From Paenibacillus assamensis DSM 18201 (GTDB lineage Bacteria; Bacillota; Bacilli; Paenibacillales; Paenibacillaceae), in contig NZ_KE383837.1 of assembly GCF_000422445.1 (NCBI RefSeq), positions 62,001 through 126,000 on the forward strand: a stretch of DNA of 64,000 nucleotides, written 5' to 3'. Positions 52,326 through 62,018 of the stretch are shown here, piece after piece. Both the position numbers and the translations under genes were made by a program. Position 1 is the stretch's first letter; each line of letters begins with the position of its first letter. The notes beneath the pieces are model-generated. The model did not search any database. It was given only the letters and a program-made list of their open reading frames with translations, and was not told where the DNA came from.

Positions 52326-53302
52326 GACTGCCTCTGAAATAAAGCCTCAATGCCTTCTTCAGCACCGATCTCAGCGATTAGCATATCCGAGACAGGCAGC
52401 AGTTCCAACAACTGACGTGAAGAATCTGCAATATTGGCAGAATCTAATTCAATTACTGCTGTTGTACCATCATGATGCAGTACATTTCCAAATGGCAGCA
52501 GTCTCGCTCCCTCAACATGCTCATGGAATTGTAGTTTCATAATGCGTTTATCACCATATTCAGCGTTAACTTGCTGAAGTTCTCCATCATATGTGATACG
52601 ACCACCTTGGATCAGAATGACTCTAGGACAAAGATCTTCGATATCTTTCATATAGTGGCTTGTTAATATGATAGTCGCATTCGTTTGTTCATTATAATGT
52701 CGTAAAAATTGCCGGATTGCTTTTTGAGCAAGTAAATCAAGACCAATCGTTGGCTCGTCCAAAAAGAGCAGCTTCGGACGATGGATTAAGGATGCGATCA
52801 GTTCCAATTTCATCCGTTCACCTAACGATAATCTTCTAACTTGAACATGCAATAGATCTCGGACACCTAGCATTTCAGTTAGTTCGTCTAGCGTTCGTTG
52901 ATAACTATCTTGTTCAACTTGGTAAATGCATTTGTTTAAGTAGATGGAATCTGCTGCAGGAAGGTCTGGCCAAAGTTGACTTTTTTGTCCCATGACGATG
53001 GAGAATTGCTGTTTGAAGTCTTTATGTCGTTTCCATGGAGTATAACCCATAACCGTTGCGGAGCCACCAGTTGGATGAAGAATACCCGAAAGCATTTTCA
53101 AAGTGGTTGACTTCCCTGCCCCATTTGGACCAAGAAACCCTACCATTTCTCCTTGACGGATAGAGAAACTTACATGATCAACAGCCATTTTAGTTAGTGT
53201 ATTACGGTGAATAAGATTTTTAAACGAGTGGATAATACCAGTATCTTTCTTGTAGTAAGTAAACGCTTTCGTAAGTTGTTTTACTTCAATAATCTGTTCC
53301 AT
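52322..53302 (-). CDS. ABC exporter ATP-binding protein (COG4586 type), 326 aa
   Basis: This is the ATPase of the exporter and the first gene of the operon. Motifs are Walker A (FLGPNGAGKSTTLKML), signature LSLGERMKLELIASL in place of LSGGQ (usual for this group), Walker B (LLFLDEPTIGLDL) and the switch histidine (LTSHYMKD). A C-terminal regulatory domain of about 90 residues follows. ATG at 53302 has AAAGGGG upstream. Being first in the operon, the exporter is made before or with the biosynthetic enzymes, which fits a product that is toxic inside the cell. Confidence 0.92.
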   Translation of the reverse strand: MEQIIEVKQLTKAFTYYKKDTGIIHSFKNLIHRNTLTKMAVDHVSFSIRQGEMVGFLGPNGAGKSTTLKMLSGILHPTGGSATVMGYTPWKRHKDFKQQFSIVMGQKSQLWPDLPAADSIYLNKCIYQVEQDSYQRTLDELTEMLGVRDLLHVQVRRLSLGERMKLELIASLIHRPKLLFLDEPTIGLDLLAQKAIRQFLRHYNEQTNATIILTSHYMKDIEDLCPRVILIQGGRITYDGELQQVNAEYGDKRIMKLQFHEHVEGARLLPFGNVLHHDGTTAVIELDSANIADSSRQLLELLPVSDMLIAEIGAEEGIEALFQRQS

Positions 53303-53354
53303 AGGACATCCCCTTTGTAGAGAACATACTGCGACATGATCATTCATTAGCAAC

Positions 53355-53383
53355 ATTGTAGGCGCTATAATGACAAATGTCCA
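53355..53383 (-). promoter_or_regulatory. Promoter of the biosynthetic operon
   Basis: On the minus strand TGGACA (53383-53378) and TACAAT (53360-53355) are 17 bases apart, 53 bases before the first start codon. No other promoter of similar quality was seen inside the operon. Confidence 0.6.
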
Positions 53384-53553
53384 CGAATTCTGTTCAGATT
53401 CCGAAAAAAATCTCTACTATCCGTATTATCCCCCTCTTCCATTACCAATCTCATACAATTGTTAGCTATCCTTTCTATCACTACCGTTTCTGTAAAAAAA
53501 ACAGTATAATAGTGCCTATGTGAACTTTTATCTCGTGATGTAGGAGCGTGACA

Positions 53554-54384
53554 TTGTTGAATTTGTGGGAATTATTTGTGGCATTTATACTGGGCATTGT
53601 AGAGGGCTTGACGGAATTCGCCCCAGTCTCATCTACAGGTCACATGATACTAGTAGATGACTTTTTACTTCATTCTAAAGAGTTATTCTCTCCGCCGGTG
53701 GCGAATACCTTCAAAGTCGTCATTCAGCTCGGTTCGATTCTAGCCGTTGTAGTCGTATTTAAAGATCGGATCTTGAACTTGCTCGGCTTGAAGAAAAATA
53801 TGCCGGGTGCAGAAAATGGACCAAAACTAACGCTTGCTCAAGTATTAGTTGGTTTAATCCCAGCTGGTGTGCTAGGCGTATTGTTCGAGGATTACATTGA
53901 TGAGTATTTATTCTCGGTTGAAACGGTACTCATTGGACTCGTTATTGGTGCTGTATTGATGATTATTGCAGACTATGCTCGTCCGAAGCGACCTTCTGCG
54001 GAAACAGTTGACCAGATCACGTATAAGCAGGCACTTGGAACTGGATTGTTCCAATGTCTCGGCCTATGGCCTGGCTTCTCTCGTTCTGGATCGACAATTT
54101 CTGGTGGTGTATTGCTAGGAATGAGCCACCGTGCTGCTTCTGACTTCACCTTTATTATGGCCATTCCGATTATGCTTGGTGCGAGCGGATTGTCCTTATT
54201 GAAGAACTGGAAGTACTTCACGATTGACGCTCTTCCATTTTTCATCGTTGGATTTATTAGCGCATTTATATTTGCTTTGATCTCGATTCGCTTCTTCTTG
54301 AAGCTTATCAATCGTGTTAAACTCGTTCCATTCGCAATTTATCGCATTGTGTTGGCAGCTGTTATTTACTTCGTGTTCCTGTAA
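53554..54384 (+). CDS. uppP: Undecaprenyl-diphosphatase UppP (BacA), 276 aa
   Basis: This integral membrane phosphatase regenerates undecaprenyl phosphate from the diphosphate on the outer side and confers bacitracin tolerance. Signature motifs are GIVEGLTEFAPVSSTGHMI near the N-terminus and PGFSRSGSTISGG near residue 170, with catalytic Glu, His and Arg residues. About eight hydrophobic segments are seen. TTG at 53554 is preferred because TAGGAG lies seven bases upstream; a GTG at 53548 is in frame but too close to it. A TATAAT at 53505-53510 is a likely -10 box. Confidence 0.95.
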   Translation: MLNLWELFVAFILGIVEGLTEFAPVSSTGHMILVDDFLLHSKELFSPPVANTFKVVIQLGSILAVVVVFKDRILNLLGLKKNMPGAENGPKLTLAQVLVGLIPAGVLGVLFEDYIDEYLFSVETVLIGLVIGAVLMIIADYARPKRPSAETVDQITYKQALGTGLFQCLGLWPGFSRSGSTISGGVLLGMSHRAASDFTFIMAIPIMLGASGLSLLKNWKYFTIDALPFFIVGFISAFIFALISIRFFLKLINRVKLVPFAIYRIVLAAVIYFVFL

Positions 54385-54456
54385 GCTGTACAACAATTGT
54401 GCCAATTAGCGCACAACCTTAGGCATCGTGAATTTGCACCTGTGCATCTTTCATTG

Positions 54457-54512
54457 AAAAGAGGCTGTCCCAAAGTCATGTACATTGGCTTCGGAGATAG
54501 CCTCTTTTATAT
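54457..54512 (+). terminator. Terminator of uppP
   Basis: AAAAGAGGCTGTC pairs with GATAGCCTCTTTT (one G-U) and ends in a T-rich run. Confidence 0.8.
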
Positions 54513-54665
54513 ATCCCCGAATATTGGCTGCAATTGTTCTTTCCGAAATGAAGCTAAGCCATCTTCAGCAACCCGATGGAAATCGTTCACATTCATTATT
54601 GAATTCGCTTTCATAATAGTTGACGTTGCTACTTTTATGCAAAATAACAACATGTCGGCCTATTG

Positions 54666-54695
54666 TTGACTTTTCCAATCGGAATAAAATAACAT
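54666..54695 (+). promoter_or_regulatory. Possible promoter of the peptide-importer operon
   Basis: TTGACT (54666-54671) is followed after 18 bases by TAACAT (54690-54695), 45 bases before the ATG. The -10 is weak. Confidence 0.4.
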
Positions 54696-54740
54696 TGCTA
54701 ACATCAACGAACGAGTTGTTCATCAAAAGGAGGATGTCCT

Positions 54741-56510
54741 ATGAAAAAACAAGTACTATCCCTATTCATCGTGCTGCTGGCTTCATCCATGCTGTTCACA
54801 GCTTGCACATCTAATGAATCGAAGCCAAGCGCATCTTCAGCGCCTTCTGCGGCAGCCAATTCAAATGCCGGAACTGCTAACTCGACTGCTCAAACAAATA
54901 CATCAGCAGCAGTGAGTACAAAAGTGACCGATCTGGGGACTGGTATTATTCAAGCCTCCGACCCATCTAAGCTGCCGGAATCCGCAAAAAAGCGCAATGA
55001 CACCTTTATTGCTGGTCTGACAGAACCAAGCGGTGCCTTCACACCCCATTTCCATCAAAGTGGATATGACGGAAACGTTGCTTCCGTGCTGTTTGCTCCA
55101 CTCGTGACGGTTGACGAGAATGGGAAAATCGTACCTTACCTTGCTGATAAATGGGAGATTTCCAAAGACCAGCTTACGTATAAATTCCACTTAAATAAAG
55201 ATTTGAAGTTCAGTGACGGATCTCCACTTACTGCCGAAGACGTTGCCTTTACACTCACCATCCTGCATGACAAAAACTATGATGGCGGAACAGATATTTT
55301 TGCAAGCCATATTAAAGGCGGCTTAGCTTATAAAGAAGGAAAAGCTACGTCCGTTGCTGGTATTAAAGTTATTGATCCGCAAACGATTCAAATTGAAACC
55401 GATGAAGTCAATGCAACGGCACTGCTTACATTAGGCGGCCAAGTTCTTTCCAAAGCCTATTACGGAAAAGACTACAAATTCGGCAGTCTCGAATACATTC
55501 GAGAGCTTCACGCGAAGCCAGTAGGCGCCGGTCCATACAAGCTGGATAAGCATTTACCAGGTCAAGAACTTCGCTTCACGGCCAATGAGCACTTCTTCAA
55601 AGGTAAACCTAAGATCGAACGCTTTATTTACAAAACAACCGAAGGCGATGCATTCCAATTTATCGAAACAGGAGAACAGGATTATGCAGCGTTTTCCGCT
55701 ACGCAAGACAATTTAGATAAGCTGCAAAAACTAGGCTTCCTCAACCTCAAGTTAAACACATCAAGCGCCTACGGCTACATTTCTATTAACCACAAGAAAC
55801 CGTATTTCAAAGATAAAAAGCTTCGCCAAGCACTCATCTACGGACTAGATCGTAAAACCATTGTTGAAGGGGTATCCCAAGGTTCTGCACAAGTTGCTAA
55901 TATTCCTACTTCCCCTACTTCTTGGTCGTACACGGAAGAAGGAATTAATCCATACCATTACGATGCTGAAAAAGCAAAAACGCTGCTCGATGAAGCAGGC
56001 TGGAAAGAAGGCAGTGACGGCATACGCGAAAAAGATGGCCAGAAGCTTGTCATTCGCTATCTTTCTTCCAAATCCAAAGGATCTGATGCATTAATTGCGA
56101 TCGCCAAAGAAAACTACTCTGCTATAGGCATCCAATTTGAACCGGAACAATTTGCCGACTTTAACGCTTTGCTCGCAAAAGTAGATGGCGGCGACTATGA
56201 CTTGGCTTCCTTCTCTACCCCAATGCTTCTAGATCCACATAGCGGCGTATCTGGATTTACGACAGAAGAAGCTAAGGGCTACTCTAATCCAAAAGTCGAT
56301 CAGTTGATTAAAGAGGGCATCAGCACACTTGATATTGAAAAGCGAAAAGAAGTTTACAAAAAGCTGTATCAAGAGCTGAATGAAGATCCGCCTTATATTT
56401 TCTACAGCTATTCTAAGCTACTATACGCTTACAACTCTCGCATCAAAGGGTTAGATCCGAATCCGTACCGCGGAATCGCAACGAGCCTACCGCTGACAAG
56501 CATTGAATAA
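54741..56510 (+). CDS. Oligopeptide-type ABC transporter substrate-binding lipoprotein (SBP family 5), 589 aa
   Basis: This is a solute-binding protein anchored by a lipid: the signal peptide ends at lipobox LFTAC (Cys22) and is followed by a Ser/Ala/Asn-rich linker (residues 24-60). The SBP_bac_5 body follows with YLADKWEISKDQLTYKFHLN and the conserved LRQALIYGLDRKTIVE near residue 360. The family binds peptides, nickel or opines; the ligand cannot be told here. AAAGGAGG lies upstream. It is the first gene of a five-gene importer operon. Confidence 0.94.
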   Translation: MKKQVLSLFIVLLASSMLFTACTSNESKPSASSAPSAAANSNAGTANSTAQTNTSAAVSTKVTDLGTGIIQASDPSKLPESAKKRNDTFIAGLTEPSGAFTPHFHQSGYDGNVASVLFAPLVTVDENGKIVPYLADKWEISKDQLTYKFHLNKDLKFSDGSPLTAEDVAFTLTILHDKNYDGGTDIFASHIKGGLAYKEGKATSVAGIKVIDPQTIQIETDEVNATALLTLGGQVLSKAYYGKDYKFGSLEYIRELHAKPVGAGPYKLDKHLPGQELRFTANEHFFKGKPKIERFIYKTTEGDAFQFIETGEQDYAAFSATQDNLDKLQKLGFLNLKLNTSSAYGYISINHKKPYFKDKKLRQALIYGLDRKTIVEGVSQGSAQVANIPTSPTSWSYTEEGINPYHYDAEKAKTLLDEAGWKEGSDGIREKDGQKLVIRYLSSKSKGSDALIAIAKENYSAIGIQFEPEQFADFNALLAKVDGGDYDLASFSTPMLLDPHSGVSGFTTEEAKGYSNPKVDQLIKEGISTLDIEKRKEVYKKLYQELNEDPPYIFYSYSKLLYAYNSRIKGLDPNPYRGIATSLPLTSIE

Positions 56511-56572
56511 GAAAGGAATGGGACGGATACCTAAGCGGTACCGTCCCTACCTTACTAACAGGAGGCATCTTC

Positions 56573-57526
56573 ATGAGCACTTACGTCATACGCCGAATCA
56601 TCTATATGCTGCTGACGCTGTTAGGTGCGTCCATGCTTATCTTTTTTCTATATGCACTAACACCTGGTGACTACGTTGACAACAATATGAATATGACTGA
56701 ACAACGCAAAGCAGAGCTGCGTGAAATTTATGGGTTTAACAAGCCGCTCGTCGAACGATATACAGCATGGCTTGGCAATGTACTGGAAGGCGACTTTGGT
56801 TATTCTTTACAGCATCAGAAGCCAATTATGACACTGTTTAACCATTACATTTGGAACTCCTTCCTGCTCGCAGCCGCATCCACCTTTCTTACATGGTTTA
56901 TCGCGGTTGTAGCGGGCGTGCTGTGTGCTTATAAGTCCCACTCTATTTTTGACAAGAGCGTCACGATCTTTATATTTGCGGCCATGTCGATTCCTTCGTT
57001 CTTCATTGGGCTCTTTTTTATTAAGCTGTTTGCCGTTGATGCAGGCATACTGCCTCCAGGAGGAATGATTACGACTGGAAGCAATGCGGAAGGTTGGGCT
57101 TATATTATAGAAGTAGCAGAGCATATGATCCTGCCCGTCTTAATTGTTACGTTGCTCGGAACAGGGTCACTGACCCGCTATTTCCGCTCTCATATGCTTG
57201 AGGCGATGAAACAAGATTATGTGCGTACAGCTCGTGCTAAAGGCTTGAAAGAACGAATCGTATTGTATCGCCATGCCCTGCGCAATGCTATGCTGCCAGC
57301 TATCACTTTAATCGGATTTGAATTGCCAACACTGTTCGGTGGTTCCATTGTCATTGAGAAAATTTTCAACTGGCCTGGCATCGGGCAATTGTACATGCAG
57401 TCATTTACGATGCGTGATTATCCGCTGCTAATGGGCTTCACGATGTTAATTGCGATACTTACCGTAATTGGAACCTTTATTTCTGACCTGTTGTACAGAC
57501 TGGCTGATCCACGAGTACGACTATAG
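56573..57526 (+). CDS. Peptide ABC transporter permease, DppB/OppB-like, 317 aa
   Basis: This is one of two permease subunits, with six hydrophobic segments. The N-terminal MSTYVIRRIIYMLLTLLG, the 'ALTPGDYVDNNM' region and the EAA loop (MKQDYVRTARAKGLKERIVL) identify the DppB group. The Shine-Dalgarno AGGAGG lies nine bases before the ATG, and the gene lies 62 bases after the binding-protein gene. Confidence 0.95.
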   Translation: MSTYVIRRIIYMLLTLLGASMLIFFLYALTPGDYVDNNMNMTEQRKAELREIYGFNKPLVERYTAWLGNVLEGDFGYSLQHQKPIMTLFNHYIWNSFLLAAASTFLTWFIAVVAGVLCAYKSHSIFDKSVTIFIFAAMSIPSFFIGLFFIKLFAVDAGILPPGGMITTGSNAEGWAYIIEVAEHMILPVLIVTLLGTGSLTRYFRSHMLEAMKQDYVRTARAKGLKERIVLYRHALRNAMLPAITLIGFELPTLFGGSIVIEKIFNWPGIGQLYMQSFTMRDYPLLMGFTMLIAILTVIGTFISDLLYRLADPRVRL

Positions 57527-57541
57527 AAAGGAGTATGAGAG

Positions 57542-58486
57542 ATGTCTACAGCCATTGAACAGCTTGCTCCTGAGCAAACGATATCCCCTGCACAACCTAC
57601 TGCCATTATCGAACGATCATCGTTATGGCGGCAGTCGATACAAAAACTGCGCCGCAATCGAACGGCTATGCTCGGATTCATCTTTATTATCGTGATGTTT
57701 GCCGCATGCTTTATTGCTCCCCTGTTTTCTCCCTATGCATCAGGGAAAGTAAACTTGGCTGTTATGAATCAGGCACCAAGTGCTGCACATTGGCTAGGTA
57801 CCGATCATCTTGGCCGCGACGTATTAACAAGGCTGCTGCAAGCAGGAAGAATATCGCTCACTGTTGGACTTGTTTCGATGATTCTATCCGTAGTCATTGG
57901 GACTGTACTTGGTGCCATCGCAAGTTATTATCGGGGAATCGTTGATCAAATCATTATGAGAATTGCCGATCTGCTAATGACAATACCAAACTTGCCATTG
58001 CTATTCATTATTGGGGCCATCTTGTCGGAATGGAAAGTGCCTACCGACTATCGACTATATATCGTTATGCTAATGCTGAGTGTTGTCGGATGGCCGGGTT
58101 TAGCACGCCTCGTTCGCGGAGAATTGCTTAGTTTACGCGAACGAGACTTTATGCAAGCTGCGGAAGCACTTGGTCTAAACGATCGACGCAAGCTTTTCAC
58201 GCATTTGCTGCCAAATATTTTCCCGCTTCTTATTGTTGTAGCTACATTAAGTACAGGTGGCGCCATTCTTAGCGAGTCAACACTCAGCTATTTCGGGCTT
58301 GGTGTCATGCCTCCCACACCTACTTGGGGAAATATGATTGATGCAGCAAATACACTTATTGATTTTGAGAAACGCCCATGGCTCTGGATTCCGCCAGGAT
58401 TAGCGATCTTCGCCACCGTCATCGCCATCAATTTATTCGGTGACGGATTAAGAGATGCACTTGATCCGAAGCAGGAAAGGCGGTAG
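57542..58486 (+). CDS. Peptide ABC transporter permease, DppC/OppC-like, 314 aa
   Basis: This is the second permease subunit. The polar N-terminus (residues 1-40) precedes a first membrane segment (TAMLGFIFIIVMFAACFIAP), the HWLGTDHLGRDVLTRLLQAG motif diagnostic of DppC/OppC, and the EAA loop (RERDFMQAAEALGLNDRRKL). It starts 15 bases after the DppB-like gene with AAAGGAG upstream. Confidence 0.95.
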   Translation: MSTAIEQLAPEQTISPAQPTAIIERSSLWRQSIQKLRRNRTAMLGFIFIIVMFAACFIAPLFSPYASGKVNLAVMNQAPSAAHWLGTDHLGRDVLTRLLQAGRISLTVGLVSMILSVVIGTVLGAIASYYRGIVDQIIMRIADLLMTIPNLPLLFIIGAILSEWKVPTDYRLYIVMLMLSVVGWPGLARLVRGELLSLRERDFMQAAEALGLNDRRKLFTHLLPNIFPLLIVVATLSTGGAILSESTLSYFGLGVMPPTPTWGNMIDAANTLIDFEKRPWLWIPPGLAIFATVIAINLFGDGLRDALDPKQERR

Positions 58487-58491
58487 TGGAT

Positions 58492-59538
58492 ATGAATCTC
58501 CCTTTACAGCATGCACTAGCAAATGAAGCACTACTGCAAGTCAAGCAACTGCAAGTTCACTTCCCTACAGCTGGCGGAACGGTGAAAGCGGTCGACGATA
58601 TTAGCTTTCAAGTGAAAGCTGGCGAGACGGTATGTATCGTCGGAGAATCAGGATGCGGCAAAAGCGTAACTGCACTTGCTCTAATGGGTTTATTGGCAGA
58701 ATCAGAGGGTTGTCAAGTTACAGGTGATATCAGGTTGGCCGATCAATCATTGAACAAATTGAACAAACAACAACTACGTCGGCTTCGTGGCAATCAATTG
58801 AGCATGATCTTTCAAGAGCCGATGAGTTCATTTAATCCTGTTTTGACCATCGGTAGACAATTGATAGAACCGTTGCAGGAACATTTGCGCTTGAAGAAAA
58901 AGGAAGCAATAACAAAAGCCATTGAGCTGATTCGTTCAGTCGGCATTGCACGTCCAGAATCGATGCTCGATGCGTATCCGCATGAATTAAGTGGGGGTAT
59001 GCTCCAGCGTATGATGATCGCGATGGCGATCGCTTGCCGTCCTCAACTGCTTATTGCAGATGAACCTACTACTGCACTAGACGTAACGATTCAAGCCCAA
59101 ATTCTTGATTTGCTGCGGCGTATTAAAAAGGAGCATGGTACGTCCATCATATTTATTACACATGATCTAGGCGTTGTCGCGGAGATGGCTGACTATGTCA
59201 TCGTCATGTATGCTGGCAAGATCGTAGAGCAAGCACCCGTCATTGAACTATTCGATAACCCGAAGCATCCTTATACGCAAGGCTTGCTTCGTTCCAAGCC
59301 CGTTCTACACAGTCACAAAGAGACATTGTATTCGATTCCTGGCCAAGTTCCTCATCCGCTGGAAATCGGGGATTACTGCTCCTTTTATGAACGATGCGAT
59401 TATGCAACTAGCAAATGCCGATCAAGCAGACCACATTTGCAAACGGTTGGTGAAGGTCATAAATTAGCGTGCTGGCTGATTGAAAAGGAGGCGGCTCATG
59501 ATGGTACCAAGCACACAGCAGCAGCTAATCGTCGTTGA
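58492..59538 (+). CDS. Peptide ABC transporter ATPase, DppD/OppD-like, 348 aa
   Basis: This ATPase subunit has Walker A (GESGCGKSV), signature (LSGGMLQRMMIAMAI), Walker B (LLIADEPTTALDVT) and the C-terminal oligopeptide extension with four Cys (YCSFYERCDYATSKCRSS, then KLACWL), which binds an Fe-S cluster in some relatives. ATG at 58492 has GGCGG eight bases upstream; a GTG at 58486 overlapping the previous stop is also possible. The gene overlaps the next ATPase gene by about 40 bases. Confidence 0.94.
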   Translation: MNLPLQHALANEALLQVKQLQVHFPTAGGTVKAVDDISFQVKAGETVCIVGESGCGKSVTALALMGLLAESEGCQVTGDIRLADQSLNKLNKQQLRRLRGNQLSMIFQEPMSSFNPVLTIGRQLIEPLQEHLRLKKKEAITKAIELIRSVGIARPESMLDAYPHELSGGMLQRMMIAMAIACRPQLLIADEPTTALDVTIQAQILDLLRRIKKEHGTSIIFITHDLGVVAEMADYVIVMYAGKIVEQAPVIELFDNPKHPYTQGLLRSKPVLHSHKETLYSIPGQVPHPLEIGDYCSFYERCDYATSKCRSSRPHLQTVGEGHKLACWLIEKEAAHDGTKHTAAANRR

Positions 59539-60478
59539 TCGGCTCAAAAAGTATTTCCCTGTGAAAACAGGGCTGCTTCAGCGTACAAACGGCCATGTCA
59601 AAGCCGTGGACGATGTGAGCTTTGTTATAAATAAAGGCGATACATTCGGATTAGTTGGCGAATCAGGCAGCGGCAAAAGTACACTTGGCAGAACGCTGCT
59701 TCGTCTAAGTGATAAGACTGATGGTACCGTTCAATATCAAGGACAAGATTTGCATGAGCTATCTAAGTCAGATATGCGCCGATTGAGACCGAAGCTGCAA
59801 TTTATTTTTCAGGATCCGTACAGTTCCTTAAATCCTCGGATTCGCATTGGTGACGCGATTGGAGAAGCATTAATCCAACACGGATTATGTTCACAGGAAG
59901 AGGTTGCTGAACGGGTAGCAGAGGTGCTGGCATTATGCGGCATGTCCAGCTACCATATGGACCGCTACCCGCATGAATTTTCCGGTGGTCAGCGTCAACG
60001 TATCGGAATCGCCCGGGCGATTATTTTAAATCCTGATTTTGTTGTTGCGGATGAACCACTCTCCGCGCTTGATGTTTCCATACAGGCTCAAATCATTAAT
60101 TTGTTCCGCAAGCTGCAAGAACAGCGCAGCTTAACTTATTTATTCATCTCTCATGATTTAAGTGTCGTTCAACATCTGTGCAACCGTGTCGGGGTAATGT
60201 ACTTAGGCTCGTTAGTCGAGCTAGGTCCACGAGATGAATGCTTCAGCAGGCCTCTTCACCCTTATACACAAGCACTACTATCTGCCGTACCTATTCCAGA
60301 TCCACGGGCGAAACGTGAACGCATCGTATTACAGGGAGATCCACCTAGCCCAGTAAATCCGCCGGCAGGCTGTAAGTTCCATACCCGCTGTCCATTGGCA
60401 CAGTCCAGGTGCCGGGAAGAAACGCCACTCCTCCGCCATCATGGATACGGCCACTATGCAGCTTGTCATCTTATTTAA
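59498..60478 (+). CDS. Peptide ABC transporter ATPase, DppF/OppF-like, 326 aa
   Basis: This is the second ATPase subunit. Walker A is GESGSGKSTLGRTLL, the signature is FSGGQRQRIGIARAI and Walker B is FVVADEPLSALDVS; the C-terminal extension has Cys in CKFHTRCPLAQSRC and ACHL. ATG at 59498 has AAGGAGG six bases upstream; the in-frame ATG at 59480 lies before the site. It closes the five-gene operon. Confidence 0.94.
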   Translation: MMVPSTQQQLIVVDRLKKYFPVKTGLLQRTNGHVKAVDDVSFVINKGDTFGLVGESGSGKSTLGRTLLRLSDKTDGTVQYQGQDLHELSKSDMRRLRPKLQFIFQDPYSSLNPRIRIGDAIGEALIQHGLCSQEEVAERVAEVLALCGMSSYHMDRYPHEFSGGQRQRIGIARAIILNPDFVVADEPLSALDVSIQAQIINLFRKLQEQRSLTYLFISHDLSVVQHLCNRVGVMYLGSLVELGPRDECFSRPLHPYTQALLSAVPIPDPRAKRERIVLQGDPPSPVNPPAGCKFHTRCPLAQSRCREETPLLRHHGYGHYAACHLI

Positions 60479-60584
60479 TACGCCTTCACCTCTAGCTGTT
60501 AGCTTCTCCCCATGTGCTAACGGCACCTATCATATCTCTCCTATAAGGCCCCTGCTTTAAAACGCGAAAAACGTGATTACCTTC

Positions 60585-60645
60585 AAAAAAAGAACCTTCC
60601 CTCACAAAATCGATTGTGAATGAGAAGGTTCTTCCCCTTTTTATT
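60585..60645. terminator. Terminator between the importer operon and the GT-C gene
   Basis: AAGAACCTTC and GAAGGTTCTT form a ten-pair stem with an inner TCACAA/TTGTGA hairpin, with T-runs on both strands; it can end the plus-strand operon and the minus-strand operon. Confidence 0.85.
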
Positions 60646-60668
60646 ACATATGTTCCTTTGTATTGTCA

Positions 60669-61922
60669 TTACTTATTGCGCACAACTGCAAGGAGTCGAT
60701 CAACAAAGAAAGCGGCAAACATTAATAAGAAGATAACGGTAGGATATCCATAACGTGAGAACGCCACAAACGGCATATAAATAGCAGTAAAGTAAGCGAA
60801 CGTCAGCAGTACAGGCAGCATTCTTGTGAAAGGTATACGAATGAAGGCCCACAGCATACCCATAACACTAATACTCATCAATATCACTTGTGCCACGTTC
60901 ATAAATGAACGGCTAATTGGCCATATTGGGCGCCAATAGTATGGGATATTGTACAAGTTGTGCAGCTTGCCGATCGTATACCAATGGACATAATTCCAAG
61001 TGTCATAAACAAATCCATATTTTAAAATGTCCAACCCTTTGCTTACTGCTGAACCATCTGAACCTGCAAATATCGTCTTCGGATCATATTGTGGATAAGC
61101 ATCGAAGAAGCCCGCTGGCGGCAATTGATAGTTAATTCTAGTGCCTAGCAAAAATGGGCTGCCTGCTGAATTGGTAAACAAGATGAAACGGTCAAATATA
61201 ATCATGTTGCGTATCCACCATGGCGCCAATAATACCATATAGGTACCTGCTATTATGAATGTATATCGTACCATATCCCGCCAATGCACTTTGTTCATCC
61301 ACCATAGAATAAGTAATATAGCTGGATAAAGCGTAGCATGCGGCTTAAAGTAAGCCAGAAATGCAACGATAACTCCAATCCATATGTACGAAGATGTCTT
61401 GCCAGACTCTACAGCTACGATAATGATGCACACGAGCAGCAGCAATGCCGTACGGAACATCGTCTCGGACAAAATAACACCTGAAGAGAAATAATCCGGC
61501 ATGTAAAACATGCTAATACCACAGACAATATATGCGGTACGTGTATTAAACGTATAGCGTGCAATAAAGAAGATAAGAAATATCGATATGGCTTGCAGCA
61601 TACATTGAAAAAGACGAAAAGCAATAATTGCCCCATCACCTTCTCCGAATACAGCCATAAAGCCCGCCAGTATAATCGAAATTCCTGGCATAATAAACGC
61701 AGACGGCTCATTTCCAGAGTTATATACGAGTGTTCCTTCATTTAATAATACTCTTGCGCTATGTAAGTATTTTACGTCATCATTGTTAGGGTTGTGCAAA
61801 TCACCTAGTAAGAAGTAATTGTGGTGCGCCAGTACAAAGAAAGACGATAATAAAAATACAAATAAGGCCATAATCGATAATGTTCGTTTCGTTTTAAAAT
61901 CCATACTAAAAAAAGACGTCAT
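60669..61922 (-). CDS. GT-C-type membrane glycosyltransferase (GT39/ArnT-like), 417 aa
   Basis: This polytopic protein has about ten to twelve hydrophobic segments, and the first extracytoplasmic loop holds the acidic motif HNPNNDDVKYLHSARVLLNE, which carries the catalytic Asp in GT-C enzymes. Related proteins use polyprenyl-phosphate sugars. It is clearly paralogous to the protein encoded at 63393-64000 (shared WWIRN-x4-FD, PFLLGT-x-IN and AFSRYGYP segments). The start has AGGAG upstream. It is the last gene of the glycosylation set. Confidence 0.85.
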   Translation of the reverse strand: MTSFFSMDFKTKRTLSIMALFVFLLSSFFVLAHHNYFLLGDLHNPNNDDVKYLHSARVLLNEGTLVYNSGNEPSAFIMPGISIILAGFMAVFGEGDGAIIAFRLFQCMLQAISIFLIFFIARYTFNTRTAYIVCGISMFYMPDYFSSGVILSETMFRTALLLLVCIIIVAVESGKTSSYIWIGVIVAFLAYFKPHATLYPAILLILWWMNKVHWRDMVRYTFIIAGTYMVLLAPWWIRNMIIFDRFILFTNSAGSPFLLGTRINYQLPPAGFFDAYPQYDPKTIFAGSDGSAVSKGLDILKYGFVYDTWNYVHWYTIGKLHNLYNIPYYWRPIWPISRSFMNVAQVILMSISVMGMLWAFIRIPFTRMLPVLLTFAYFTAIYMPFVAFSRYGYPTVIFLLMFAAFFVDRLLAVVRNK

Positions 61923-62018
61923 ACGTTCACTCCTAGTTTAAGTAAGCTGCGGCCTCTCCTACATTCCGTATGGAATTGTGTTCGAGTATGAAGCTGTTCC
62001 CATTACATAATCAATCAG

